Source: Bradyrhizobium retamae | GTDB taxonomy: Bacteria > Pseudomonadota > Alphaproteobacteria > Rhizobiales > Xanthobacteraceae | Assembly: GCF_001440415.1 (NCBI RefSeq) | Contig: NZ_LLYA01000166.1 | Coordinates: forward strand, 1-64,000 | Direction: 5' to 3' | DNA length: 64,000 nucleotides | Shown here: piece by piece, positions 26,442-35,643 of the stretch | Layout of the letters: each line of letters begins with the position of its first letter | How positions within the stretch are numbered: the stretch's first letter is position 1 | Notes under the pieces: generated by a model | What the model was told of the DNA's origin: nothing | The model's database searches: none | The model's input: the letters and a program-made list of their open reading frames with translations, nothing else | Translations under genes and position numbers: made by a program

Positions 26442-26837
26442 ATGTCCCGCAATCCGGCGCTTGTTCTCTTCGTGGCGCTCAGCCTGATCGTTCCCGTAAA
26501 GGCGTTCGCACAACTGACGCCGCCAGCCGGCTCGGCGGGCGCCGGCAATTCGCCGATATCGGGCGTGCCGTTCGGACCGGCCAACCCCAGGGCGCTCTCC
26601 GATCCCAGCGGCATCGGCAATGCCGCGAACGTGCCACCGCTCCGCCCCAACCCCCCGCCGCCGGCCGTCTCCTACGGTTCAGTCGAGGCGCCGCGCGCAC
26701 GTGTCGTGACGCCGCCCTATCCAACCGCCTCGCAGCGGATCATCAGTGCACGCAAGGCCCGCCCGCGCAAGCCGCCGGTTCGCCCGCGGGGGCGGCCCGA
26801 GGTGAGTTCGTTCACCGGGATCTGCCGCGGGTGCTAG
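26442..26837 (+). CDS. secreted proline-rich protein
   Basis: 131 residues: signal peptide MSRNPALVLFVALSLIVPVK, then Pro/Gly/Ala-rich low complexity with NVPPLRPNPPPPAVSYG, and a basic end with two cysteines (TGICRGC). The start follows GGAGAG. Probably an intrinsically disordered envelope protein; no function recognised. Confidence 0.6.
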   Translation: MSRNPALVLFVALSLIVPVKAFAQLTPPAGSAGAGNSPISGVPFGPANPRALSDPSGIGNAANVPPLRPNPPPPAVSYGSVEAPRARVVTPPYPTASQRIISARKARPRKPPVRPRGRPEVSSFTGICRGC

Positions 26838-27035
26838 CGATCAAATTGCGATCCAATCCTGCGGGAGATGAAGCGCGCCGGAAGACTGACGGTTCCGCGC
26901 CCGGCCACAGCTAGGAACAAATGTTCTTGTGCCGATTTGTTCAACGTCAAGCGCTCAGCGGCCGTGCGTGCTGGTTCGAGCGTTCGCGGAGACCGAGTAT
27001 CGTGCGAAAATTGCTTTTTGGCAGGGATGGCGGGA

Positions 27036-29369
27036 ATGAATATCCAGCAATTGACGGCCAAGACCCTCTCTCAGCCAGGCCGGTCCGCCATCCCCGACGT
27101 CCATCATATACCTCGCGATGAACGGCGGCAGGCGCACGAAGACAGGCTGGCTATCACCTACGAGCATGTCGGCGTCGGCATCGTCGAGATCGACGAGGCT
27201 GGGCGGATGCTGCGCGTCAATCAGAGGCTCTGCGAACTGATGGGACACGAAGCGGCCGACCTGCTCGGCCGCTCCATCTTTGACGAGACCTCGCCGCACG
27301 ACGTCGCGCATGATCTCGCGCAGTTCAGGCGACAGATCACGGGCGACATCGATCGCTACACCATCGAAAAGCGAATCGTCCGCAAGGACGGCTCATCCTT
27401 CTGGGCGGAAGTTACGTCCGTAAGCGTCCGCGATGCATCGGGAAATTTCCTTTACGCGGTGCGCGTTCAGCATGACATCAGCGCCCGCAAGGAAACCGAA
27501 TTTGCGCTGGCTCGCCGTAGCGAGGAGCAGGGGGCGCTGTTCGAATTTTCCGAAAACCTGCAACGCGCTACGTCGTTTTCGGATGTTTACGACGCCGCCC
27601 TGGACGCTATCCTCGCGGCGCTCGCCTGCGATCGCGCCTCCATCCTTTTGTTCGACGAGCGCGAGGTGATGCGTTTCGTCGGATGGCGGGGCCTGTCGGA
27701 CGGGTACCGGCGGGCCGTTGAGGGGCATTCGCCATGGGCGAGGGATGAAAGAAATCCGCGTCCGGTCTATTTCGAGGACATTGGCGCTTCTGGCCTGTCT
27801 GATGCCCTCAAGGAAACGATTGCACGGGAGAAGATTGCGGCCGTCGCTTTCATTCCGATCCTGATCGGCGGCCGGCTCGCCGGAAAATTCATGGCCTATT
27901 ACGACAGCCCGCATCGCTTCACCGATCCGGGGGTCGATGTCGCCCTGACGCTGGCCCGGCAACTCGGCTTCGGCATTGCCAAGCTGAGGGCGGAGGAGGC
28001 GCGCTCGGCCGCCGAACAAAGCGCACAGCAGCTTGTGTCCATTGTCGAGTCCTCCGACGATGCGATCATCAGCAAGGATCTCGACGGGATCATCCGGACC
28101 TGGAATCCTGGCGCTGAGCGGCTGTTCGGCTATACCGCCGGCGAGACCATCGGTAAGCCTGTGACCATTCTGTTTCCGCCAGGACGTGAAGACGAGGAGC
28201 CCGGGATCCTGGCCCGTATCCGGCGCGGCGAGCGCGTCCACCATTACGAAACGGTTCGCCGGCGGAAGGACGGAAGACTTCTGGACATCTCGCTGACCGT
28301 CTCGCCCGTGCGCGACGATACAGGGACCATCATCGGCGCATCAAAGATCGCCCGCGACATCACCGATCGCAAGGAGGCCGAACGCAAGGTCCAGGAGAGC
28401 GAACTGCGTCTCAAGGAACTGCTCGCGGCGATTCCAGCCGCCATCTACACAACGGACGCGCAGGGGAAGATTACCTACTTCAATGAAGCGGCGGTGGAAT
28501 TCTCAGGTCGGATGCCCGTGCTCGGCACTGACGAATGGTGCGTCACGTGGAAGCTGTACATGCCGGACGGCACGCCGCTTCCGCACGACCAGTGTCCGAT
28601 GGCGGTTGCGCTGAAGGAAGGACGCGCGGTGCGTGGCGCCGAAGCGGTCGCAGAGCGGCCGGACGGGACGCGGGTGCCGTTTATCCCATTCCCGACGCCG
28701 CTGCGGGATTCTTCCGGCAAGGTCACAGGTGCCATCAACATGCTGGTCGATATCAGCGAGCGACGGCAGGCCGAAACCCAGCAGCGCCTGCTGCTCGATG
28801 AACTCAATCATCGCACCAAGAACAACATGCAGATGCTGCAGTCGCTGCTGTTCTCCGCCGCAAGAACAGCCCACAGCGAGGAGGCGCGGAAAGTCCTGAA
28901 CGAAGCCAGCGCACGTATCGCGGCCATGGCGGCGGCGCAGCGCGTGCTGTATGGCCGAAGCGATACAAGCCGGTTCGATGCGGAAGAATTTCTGCCGGCG
29001 GTCTGCCAGACCATCCGGCAGTTGCTGCCGGCGGATGCGCGAATTGAGTGTGGCGCGGCGCACGGTGTGCTTTCCAACGACGTGGCGATGCCGCTCGCCC
29101 TGATCTTGAACGAGCTGCTGACCAATGCGGTGAAGCACGGCATCAAGGATCACGCGAGGCAGGGCGTCCGCGTCAGCCTGACCGAATATGACGGACGGCT
29201 GGCGCTCTGCGTCGAGGATGACGGGGAGGGTTTCGATCTGGAGGCCGTGCGCAAGACGTCGTCTGGGCTCCAACTCGTGCTCGGCCTCGCGCGCCAGCTC
29301 CGTGGAACACTTCACGTCACGAAAAGCCCTTCGCGGGCGTGCCTCGATTTCCCTGTTGCCAAGAGTTAG
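27036..29369 (+). CDS. PAS-GAF-PAS-PAS HWE/HisKA_2 sensor histidine kinase
   Basis: 777 residues, no membrane segment. Order: PAS (about 30-150), GAF (160-320, LACDRASILLFDE), PAS (330-450, SSDDAIISKDLDGIIRTWNP), PAS (460-580), then the kinase: H-box LLDELNHRTKNNMQ with His592, N-box LILNELLTNAVKHG and G-box VEDDGEGFD. The H-box and the absence of the usual F-box are typical of the HWE/HisKA_2 group. Start at 27036 is preferred for its upstream GGG. It is followed 11 bp later by its probable partner, a receiver-only protein. Confidence 0.9.
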   Translation: MNIQQLTAKTLSQPGRSAIPDVHHIPRDERRQAHEDRLAITYEHVGVGIVEIDEAGRMLRVNQRLCELMGHEAADLLGRSIFDETSPHDVAHDLAQFRRQITGDIDRYTIEKRIVRKDGSSFWAEVTSVSVRDASGNFLYAVRVQHDISARKETEFALARRSEEQGALFEFSENLQRATSFSDVYDAALDAILAALACDRASILLFDEREVMRFVGWRGLSDGYRRAVEGHSPWARDERNPRPVYFEDIGASGLSDALKETIAREKIAAVAFIPILIGGRLAGKFMAYYDSPHRFTDPGVDVALTLARQLGFGIAKLRAEEARSAAEQSAQQLVSIVESSDDAIISKDLDGIIRTWNPGAERLFGYTAGETIGKPVTILFPPGREDEEPGILARIRRGERVHHYETVRRRKDGRLLDISLTVSPVRDDTGTIIGASKIARDITDRKEAERKVQESELRLKELLAAIPAAIYTTDAQGKITYFNEAAVEFSGRMPVLGTDEWCVTWKLYMPDGTPLPHDQCPMAVALKEGRAVRGAEAVAERPDGTRVPFIPFPTPLRDSSGKVTGAINMLVDISERRQAETQQRLLLDELNHRTKNNMQMLQSLLFSAARTAHSEEARKVLNEASARIAAMAAAQRVLYGRSDTSRFDAEEFLPAVCQTIRQLLPADARIECGAAHGVLSNDVAMPLALILNELLTNAVKHGIKDHARQGVRVSLTEYDGRLALCVEDDGEGFDLEAVRKTSSGLQLVLGLARQLRGTLHVTKSPSRACLDFPVAKS

Positions 29370-29380
29370 GCCGGTGATCG

Positions 29381-29863
29381 ATGACGACGCTCCACCAGAA
29401 TGCAGGGCATGTTGCGTTGCCATCCGAGCCGGACCAGAATTCGTCGCCACCTGCTGAAGAGACCCGGCGCATGGAAGGGAAGCAGGGCCCGCTGCGGATT
29501 CTTGTCGTCGAGGACGATTTCCTGATCGCCATGCAATCCGAAGTCGCGCTGACGGCTGCCGGCTTTGAAGTTGTCGGTCCGGCCACGACCGCCGAGGAAG
29601 CCGTCGCGCTCGCCCGCGAGGCCCAACCGACGCTCGCCGTGATGGATATTCGCCTGGCAAGCACCCGCGACGGTATCGACGCCGCACGGCAACTCTATCA
29701 GGACTTCGCCATTCGCTGCATCTTTGCAACCGCGCACGACGATGTGCACACGCGACGGCGCGCGGAACCCTACGCTCCGCTCGGCTGGCTGCCGAAGCCG
29801 TACACCATGGCGTCGCTGGTATCTGTGGTCGACGGGGCTCTCGCGCAGTTGCGCCGGCCGTAG
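29381..29863 (+). CDS. single-domain response regulator
   Basis: 160 residues: a 35-residue variable start, then one receiver domain with the acidic triad in VVEDDFLIA, phospho-acceptor Asp89 (LAVMDIRLA), Thr117 and Lys139 (GWLPKPYT). No output domain, so it relays or buffers phosphate. It is 11 bp behind the HWE kinase and is its likely substrate. ATG at codon 31 is an alternative start. Confidence 0.88.
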   Translation: MTTLHQNAGHVALPSEPDQNSSPPAEETRRMEGKQGPLRILVVEDDFLIAMQSEVALTAAGFEVVGPATTAEEAVALAREAQPTLAVMDIRLASTRDGIDAARQLYQDFAIRCIFATAHDDVHTRRRAEPYAPLGWLPKPYTMASLVSVVDGALAQLRRP

Positions 29864-30065
29864 CGGATGCGTTGGCAGTCCAGCCGGAGCTATGGAACTT
29901 TTCGGCCCAAGCAATTGCAGAGAAGATGGATCGAGCGTGCTCACGGCTCACCGGTCGGGCGGCCAAGGATCTCCGGCGGACAAGAGATCTACAAATGGCG
30001 CAGCGTTCGACGAACGCTGGCCGCCGCAGCGACTGAGGCCACGTTTCGTTTTCTCCGCTCGCGCG

Positions 30066-30149
30066 CTAGTCGGTGCGGTAGGCATCCAGCGCGTGGGCGG
30101 CGAAGATCCCAACGCTAATCAGGGCGAGGATCGCTGATAGCTCGATCAT
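30066..30149 (-). CDS. 27-residue one-helix membrane protein
   Basis: Short frame beginning MIELSAILALISVGIFAAHA and ending DAYRTD. One hydrophobic helix with a charged tail, preceded by an excellent GGGAGG 7 nt upstream. Length and layout match small membrane proteins seen in rhizobia. Role unknown. Confidence 0.6.
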   Translation of the reverse strand: MIELSAILALISVGIFAAHALDAYRTD

Positions 30150-30532
30150 TGTTCGGCCTCCCGCTTATCCATTGCAGCGAGGAGTCTGTGGCGTGACCGG
30201 TTCCAGATGAGATTGAAAAAGAATTGCACGGTAGCGTTCCCTGTTTTGTTAATAACCGGATACGCAGCCGTTTGTTTCAGGCAGCGGTCGAGCAATCTCG
30301 AACCTGACGTTTGGCGAGGGACGGCGGAGCTAAATAGAAAAGGGGGAGGACGTTCGGCCAGCGCTTCTTCATCCCTGCGGCAACCTGGAGGGCCAGGCGA
30401 TGTTCGGATCGCGTCGATGGGGTGCACCGCACAAACTGTTTCACTTTCGCCAGGCGCAGCCGCCATCGACAAAAAGCTAAATCAAAGAGACATCCCGAAG
30501 GTGGCGGCACCTTCCGGCGGTATGCTGTTTGG
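30150..30532. other. gene-free stretch
   Basis: Several overlapping open frames exist but none has a ribosome-binding site or recognisable content. Confidence 0.5.
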
Positions 30533-30874
30533 TTACACTACTGCGCGTCCGCGGTCGCTCTTGGTGAGCTCAAGCAAAAGCAACGCAATAGTCGATTTGA
30601 GATTTTCGCGGCGCACGGTCAAAGCTCTTACCGTCATTGGAAATGCGAAGTGATGAGGGTCTCTCGTCGGACTTTTCTGTAGTTCAGCCTCAATGCTTTG
30701 ATCAAGCAAGCGGACGGCGTTTTTGATATCGACCAGCATTGCTTCAGTTTGTTGACGCCTCTGCCTAAGCACGTCATCCGTTGCGAGCCGCTTGCGCTCT
30801 GCCATGGCCTGTCCCTTAGCCTGAACGCGAACAAGATGTCGTAGATCCGCTGTCTCGAATTGGGGCTGGTTCAT
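30533..30874 (-). CDS. helical hypothetical protein
   Basis: 113 residues, rich in Arg, Gln and Glu, with helical heptad patterns (RQQTEAMLVDIKNAVRLLDQ; RRENLKSTIALLLLELTKS). Start MNQPQFETADL is supported by GGAG 7 nt upstream; the longer upstream frame is not. Not recognised. Confidence 0.55.
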   Translation of the reverse strand: MNQPQFETADLRHLVRVQAKGQAMAERKRLATDDVLRQRRQQTEAMLVDIKNAVRLLDQSIEAELQKSPTRDPHHFAFPMTVRALTVRRENLKSTIALLLLELTKSDRGRAVV

Positions 30875-30957
30875 TTGTTTGCTCCGCAATGGCACATCGC
30901 TGGTAGCGATACGTGGCGATGCTGTGCGGAGAGCAAGGAGCTTGCCAGAAACAAAAT

Positions 30958-30976
30958 GACCGCCCGAAGGGCGGTC
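30958..30976 (+). terminator. hairpin GACCGCCC-GAA-GGGCGGTC
   Basis: 8-bp stem followed by TTTCTGTTT. It overlaps a plus-strand frame from 30956 that would encode a signal-peptide-like sequence, so the hairpin is either a terminator or part of that gene. A shorter cousin lies at 54545. Confidence 0.55.
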
Positions 30977-31210
30977 TTTCTGTTTGTGAGTGCAGCTTTG
31001 AGCGGCGCGATCGTCCCAAAGACTTCGACCGCGGCTGAAGTCGATCCGACCTTCGCATGGATCGAGCAGGCGCTCCCGGGGCAGGCTCAATCCGGATGCC
31101 CGAGCTGAGCAACGGCCCATTAAAAGCCATGGCGTTAACTTTTTCTTAAGGATTCGGCTGGAATAGTTCAGAGTTTAAGAAATTGCGAATCATCGGGCTG
31201 GAGATTTGCC

Positions 31211-31312
31211 ATGCTCACGACGGTTCTCTTGATGGCTTTGACCGCGCTGGCCGCTTGCACAGTTATTCTGGTCCGCTTCGAATTGTTAGCCCGAAAGCGA
31301 AGGGCGTCATAA
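31211..31312 (+). CDS. 33-residue one-helix membrane protein
   Basis: Begins MLTTVLLMALTALAACTVIL and ends RKRRAS: one transmembrane helix with a positive C-terminus, preceded by GGAG 8 nt upstream. Probably an inner-membrane miniprotein with cytoplasmic tail; function unknown. Confidence 0.5.
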   Translation: MLTTVLLMALTALAACTVILVRFELLARKRRAS

Positions 31313-31387
31313 CTGCTTCAGGCGGATGCCCATTGGCCGGGCCTGGTAGAGCAGCCGGACATCGGAAGCCCGAACGGCTGCATCGAG

Positions 31388-31630
31388 CTACAGGTCGAAG
31401 ACCACGCCAAGTCTGTACTCCTTGCGCCACACAACGCGACAAGGGAGCCTTAGCTTGTCATCCGGTAAGATCAATGTGAACTCGTTGGGAATGCGGATCA
31501 GCTCGGAAAAGTCCAGCGCCGCGCCAGTGCTGGATATGTCACGAACTGTGCAAGGATACTTGTCGCCGCCGTAATCGATCTTGGCAGGCTTCATCACGCG
31601 AACACGTGGGGCAATCCGAGTTTCCACCAT
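31388..31630 (-). CDS. PilZ-domain protein
   Basis: 80 residues forming a single PilZ domain: an arginine motif RIAPRVRV at the start and DISSTGAALDF in the middle. The canonical c-di-GMP motifs are RxxxR and D/NxSxxG; both are met (RIAPR, DISSTG). Probably a stand-alone c-di-GMP binder. Confidence 0.8.
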   Translation of the reverse strand: MVETRIAPRVRVMKPAKIDYGGDKYPCTVRDISSTGAALDFSELIRIPNEFTLILPDDKLRLPCRVVWRKEYRLGVVFDL

Positions 31631-31674
31631 CGCAATAATCCGCTTTGAAATACTGCCTTGATAGCACTGAACTC

Positions 31675-31839
31675 TTAAAACCTTCCAAAGACGGAGTCCG
31701 TTTTCAGGCAGATCGTGTCAGCGATCGGCGTCGAGGGCCGTCGAATGGGCGACAGTGGATAATCGCCGCAGAACACGACGACACCGCAGGCGCCCGGTTC
31801 GCGCATCTCTCCAAAGGTGATTGTCCAATGCCGCAGCAT
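31675..31839 (-). pseudogene. degenerate member of a GEMRE zinc-finger-like family
   Basis: Starts MLRHWTITFGEMREPGACG then VVVFCGDYPLSP. The beginning matches a short rhizobial family (GEMRESGxRGVLVYC-DY-CSHS, and later CxxCGxRGADVRPDF); after the first cysteine the frame drifts and the second zinc knuckle is lost. Related relics are at 42084 and 48775. Confidence 0.5.
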
Positions 31840-32135
31840 CGTGCCCAATTCTGCCAAGAATCGAAATCAGCCTGAATAAGCCATTTTGGGGAGTGCCCCT
31901 TGGGGAGTTCCCTGGGGTGGCGCGGCTCTGCGCATGTCGTCCGGCAACGTCGTGCGCAGAGCCGTCAGTCGCTGAAAGGCTCCTGCAAGCATTACAGACA
32001 TCACGGCCACCATCAGAACGGCGAGTGGTGTTCAAGGGCGTGTGCACAATGCAAAACCGGCTCTTCTCAGAAGCCGAATTTGTCTCCCTAACTCTTTGAA
32101 ATCGCTTGGCGAGATCCGCTGCAGGGCACCGCCTG
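31840..32135. other. gene-free stretch
   Basis: No reading frame with support. It contains a short repeated GGGGAG motif (GGGGAGTGCCCCTTGGGGAG) and nothing else I recognise. Confidence 0.4.
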
Positions 32136-33263
32136 TCACGCCTGTTTGCTCGTCCCCGAGGCGTCCTGCGAGGCGCGCAATGCGCGGCTCGACCGAGGCC
32201 TGCTGACGCAAACGGTACTAGGTCGCGGATTTCCGCTGTTGGGGTGAGGCAGAGCCGTAGGCCCCAAGCGCCGCGTCGCGTTACCTCGTGCCAATAATTT
32301 GCGTTCCCAAGCGAGCGCATGGCGGACGATCAGGGAAAGATCATCCCATTGAGGCCGCCAACCTAGCAGATTACGCATCCGTTCCGCCGACGCCACGATC
32401 TCCGCCGGATCGCCAGGCCGGCGGGCGGCAAGTTCGACGGGAAAGTTGTTTCCGGATTCGTGCCGCATGGCCTCGATCACCTGCAAGACCGAAAAGCCGC
32501 GGCCGTAGCCGCAATTTAGCGTCAGGGACTCTCCGCCACCGCGCAGGTATGAAAGCGCGTGATAATGGGCGTTTACGAGGTCGCTCACGTGGATGTAGTC
32601 GCGAATGCAGGTCCCGTCAGACGTGGGGTAATCGGTGCCGAAAACCTGCATCTTCTCTCGCAGACCTACCGCGGTTTCCGCTGCAACCTTGATAAGATGC
32701 GTTGCCCCTCGCGTTGCCTGTCCAGTGCGCAGAGCAGGATCGGCGCCTGCTACGTTGAAATACCTCAAGATGACGTAGCGTAGGCCATGAGCGCGTGCAG
32801 CATCACGCAGCATCGTTTCCGCCATGAATTTGGATGAGCCGTAAGGTGATACAGGGGCAACCGGTGTCTCTTCCGTGACAGGATTTGCCGGTGGATTCCC
32901 GTACACCGCAGCCGTCGACGAGAGGATGAAACGCCGCACCCCACTCCTGATTGCGATCTCGAACAGGCTACGGGAATTTGCGGTGTTGTTGCGATAGTAC
33001 CGAAGCGGTTCGGCAATCGACTCCGGTACAACGACAGAAGCCGCAAGATGAATAATCTCCGAAATCCCATACTTCGCGATTAGCTGCGCAACTCGCCGCT
33101 GATCCCCGATGTCCTCAACGAAAACCGAAACTCCGGATGGTATTGCCCATTTGAAGCCCGACGAAAAATCGTCGATCACGACGGGCAGTTCGCCACGATC
33201 AGCGAGTTCGTGCACCATGTGGCTCCCAATGTACCCGGCACCCCCGGTGATAAGGATCGCCAT
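32136..33263 (-). CDS. galE: UDP-glucose 4-epimerase
   Basis: Interconverts UDP-glucose and UDP-galactose for polysaccharide synthesis. 375 residues. NAD motif GGAGYIGSH, the Ser of SSTAAVYG and the catalytic YxxxK in SPYGSSKFMAE are intact. About 45 extra residues at the C-terminus (after LAWERKLLARGN) are Arg/Pro/Ser-rich and unlike GalE, perhaps read-through after loss of the original stop. Start ATG 33263. Neighbour of a glycosyltransferase block on the other side of 33.6 kb. Confidence 0.93.
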   Translation of the reverse strand: MAILITGGAGYIGSHMVHELADRGELPVVIDDFSSGFKWAIPSGVSVFVEDIGDQRRVAQLIAKYGISEIIHLAASVVVPESIAEPLRYYRNNTANSRSLFEIAIRSGVRRFILSSTAAVYGNPPANPVTEETPVAPVSPYGSSKFMAETMLRDAARAHGLRYVILRYFNVAGADPALRTGQATRGATHLIKVAAETAVGLREKMQVFGTDYPTSDGTCIRDYIHVSDLVNAHYHALSYLRGGGESLTLNCGYGRGFSVLQVIEAMRHESGNNFPVELAARRPGDPAEIVASAERMRNLLGWRPQWDDLSLIVRHALAWERKLLARGNATRRLGPTALPHPNSGNPRPSTVCVSRPRSSRALRASQDASGTSKQA

Positions 33264-33592
33264 TGCTATCGCCTTAGTTAGGAGACCTGATTTGAAACGC
33301 GGAACAAAGTTCCCCTCGGGCGGGTTATGGAAGCCCATGGACAACACTTGAGGTGCGCTGGGGGTTCGTTCCCGATTAAGCGATTTAGCTGGGTGTCGCC
33401 TGATGTGATGCAGGTGGCGGTGTCGGCCGATGGATGGCAGATCCGTCTGAGTCTCGGTCCGCCACGCGAAACTCCCGTGCTCCCGCTCGATCGCGTTGAT
33501 GGTGGTAGTGATGTGGCGATCCCGCCGCGCGAATTCCCACCACATTTCCAGACGGCACCAGTGCGTTGTCATGCTACCGTTAAGGACAATGC
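33264..33592. other. intergenic region between divergent galE and a glycosyltransferase gene
   Basis: About 330 bp without a supported gene; it must contain the promoters of both genes. I cannot single out boxes with confidence. Confidence 0.5.
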
Positions 33593-35290
33593 ATGGCACT
33601 TGAACAGGTGGATGGCGACGGCTCTGGGTTTGCGAGGCCAAAGCTCGGCCTCGCATTTGCTGCTCGCCATGCCGAGACGTTGCTCGTGCTCCTTGTGCTG
33701 AGCGTGGCCCTGGTCATCGGGCTTGTGACCGCCGCGGATTACGGGCTGTCGACCGACGAATTCAACACCGACGATTACGGCCCCAAGGCGCTTGCCTGGT
33801 ACACGAGCGCTTTTGCGGACCGGTCTCAGTTCGAGACGGTCGAAGAGTATCTGTGGATGTATGGACCGTGGTTTCAGATGCTCGTCGCGGCCGTGCAGTC
33901 GCTTGAGCTCGCGAGCCCGATCACGATCCGGCACGTCATGACCTTCCTGTTCGGCCTCGCTGGGCTCGCCGCCGTCGTGCCGATGGCACGGCTCACCGTC
34001 GGGCACTGGGCTGGGTTGACGGCGCTAACCCTGTGCCTGCTGACCGGCTATCTGTACGGCAACCTGTTCTTTGCCCCCATCGACGTGCCGTTCCTGTTCG
34101 CCATGAGCTGGTCGACGCTCGCGATCGTCCTGATGGTGCGGCAGGAGGTGCCGAGCTGGCGCCTGACCCTTGCGACCGGCCTTGCCACTGGCCTCGCCAT
34201 CGCGACGCGCACCGGCGGGGTGATCACGCACGCCTACCTCGTCGGCGGCATGAGCCTGTGCGCGCTCGAGGCGCTGCTGCGCCATGGCCGCGCGGGCTAT
34301 GGCCAATTGCGCCAGATCGCCTTGCATACGCTGCTCGCCATCTTCGTCGCCTGGCTGACGGCGATCGCGCTCTGGCCGTGGTTGCAGATTGGACATCCGC
34401 TCACACAATTCCTCGAGGCCTATCGGCACTTTGCACCGCTCGACACCTCGTTCGAATTCCAGAACTGGGGCCAGCGCACGTTCACCGATAAACTGCCCGC
34501 CTGGTACATTCCCGGGCAGCTCGCGGCGCGTTTGCCCGAAGGCTTTTTGGCGCTGCTGTTGCTCGGCATGGCGGTCTGGATCGGTGCTGCAGGGTCGTGG
34601 ACGCGCACCGCCCTCGGCGCCCTGCGTCGGTCCGGCGTCGTTGGACTGCGACCAGTCGCGGCCGAGTTCGCAGGATCGCGCGCGGTGCTGGTCGTCAGCG
34701 TGGCGGCATTCGGGCCGATCGGAGTGCTCATCCTGCAAGGCTCGACGCTCTATGACGGTGTCCGCCACATATTGTTCGTGATCCCAATGCTCGCCATCGT
34801 GGCCGCGCGCGGGCTGACGAGCCTTTTGCCCTTCTTGCTACGCCGCCCGATTGTGCCCGCGGCCCTCGGGGTCGCGCACACGGCCGTCATCGTGGTGACG
34901 CTCGTCATCCTGCATCCGCTCGAATATATCGCAATGAACAGTCTGGCAGGCGGCGTCGCCGGCGCTTACGGCCGATTCGACCTCGACTATTGGGGCATGG
35001 CGGCTCCCGAGGCGCTGCGCCGCCTCGAGGGTCGAATTGACGCCGAAGGGCGGTTCGCGGGCGATCCACCGCGCGTGCTGGTCTGCCTGGGCTGGCGCGA
35101 GCAACTGGCCGGCGTGATGTTCCGTCGCAACTGGATTGCCGAAACCGATCTGCGCAAGGCCGACTACCTGATTGCCACCGAGCGCTGGCCCTGTGCCAAC
35201 GGCACGTCGGCCATACTGGTTGATGAGGTCACACGATTTGGCCGCCCGTTCGCCCAGATCTACGCCAATCGTCGCGGGCTCGGCGAGTGA
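33593..35290 (+). CDS. multi-spanning membrane glycosyltransferase (GT39/ArnT-like)
   Basis: 565 residues, about 11 membrane helices. The first periplasmic loop carries acidic residues after helix 1 (TAADYGLSTDEFNTDDYG), the position of catalytic Asp/Glu in GT-C enzymes such as dolichyl-phosphate mannosyltransferases. It would transfer a sugar from a lipid-phosphate donor, which fits the neighbouring GT2 gene, a dolichyl-phosphate-sugar-synthase-like enzyme. Its end overlaps the DUF2304 gene by 31 bp tail to tail. Confidence 0.78.
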   Translation: MALEQVDGDGSGFARPKLGLAFAARHAETLLVLLVLSVALVIGLVTAADYGLSTDEFNTDDYGPKALAWYTSAFADRSQFETVEEYLWMYGPWFQMLVAAVQSLELASPITIRHVMTFLFGLAGLAAVVPMARLTVGHWAGLTALTLCLLTGYLYGNLFFAPIDVPFLFAMSWSTLAIVLMVRQEVPSWRLTLATGLATGLAIATRTGGVITHAYLVGGMSLCALEALLRHGRAGYGQLRQIALHTLLAIFVAWLTAIALWPWLQIGHPLTQFLEAYRHFAPLDTSFEFQNWGQRTFTDKLPAWYIPGQLAARLPEGFLALLLLGMAVWIGAAGSWTRTALGALRRSGVVGLRPVAAEFAGSRAVLVVSVAAFGPIGVLILQGSTLYDGVRHILFVIPMLAIVAARGLTSLLPFLLRRPIVPAALGVAHTAVIVVTLVILHPLEYIAMNSLAGGVAGAYGRFDLDYWGMAAPEALRRLEGRIDAEGRFAGDPPRVLVCLGWREQLAGVMFRRNWIAETDLRKADYLIATERWPCANGTSAILVDEVTRFGRPFAQIYANRRGLGE

Positions 35291-35643
35291 CGCCAACTCC
35301 GGCGCGACTTGACATTGGCATCTATTTCTTCGCCTGCAATTCGATCTGGGGCGCCTCGGCCTTTCGGCCCAACATGACCGAGCGACGTTTTCGCGGCGGG
35401 CCTCAGGTTGAGCATGATGAGCAGGCTGATCACGACCCAGGTGTAGACGATGAGGTCGGAGCCGCGGCCGATTCCCGCGAACGCCGCAAGGGCGGTGGCA
35501 TGCTCCGGCACCCAGACGAAGTAGAGGCCGGCGAGCGCAGCGCCGCTCGCGAGCAGGCCGATGATCGGCACCGTCCGGTGCGCCGACCAGGCGTAGACCA
35601 GAACCAACGCCAGAAAGGCCGTCAGCAATAGCTGCGCGATCAT
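35260..35643 (-). CDS. DUF2304 membrane protein
   Basis: 127 residues with three hydrophobic helices (IAQLLLTAFLALVLVYAW; TVPIIGLLASGAALAGLYFV; DLIVYTWVVISLLIMLNL). Matches DUF2304, usually next to a GT2 gene in polysaccharide loci. The residues after LNL look out of frame: another frame gives a better C-terminus ending at 35321, which would remove the overlap with the convergent gene, so a frameshift is possible. Start overlaps the GT2 stop (ATGA). Confidence 0.75.
   Translation of the reverse strand: MIAQLLLTAFLALVLVYAWSAHRTVPIIGLLASGAALAGLYFVWVPEHATALAAFAGIGRGSDLIVYTWVVISLLIMLNLRPAAKTSLGHVGPKGRGAPDRIAGEEIDANVKSRRSWRHSPSPRRLA

Noticed and set aside
28503..29966. 487-codon minus-strand frame over the kinase and response regulator
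   Set aside because: Both plus-strand genes show complete motifs; this is a high-GC shadow.
30207..30300. FPVLLITGYAAV considered as a receiver-domain relic
   Set aside because: Twelve residues without the acidic triad or phospho-Asp region upstream; probably chance.
30956..31108. Frame MTARRAVFLFVSAALSGAIV with a signal-peptide look
   Set aside because: It starts inside a terminator-like hairpin and its AGGAG is too far upstream; possible but not supportable.
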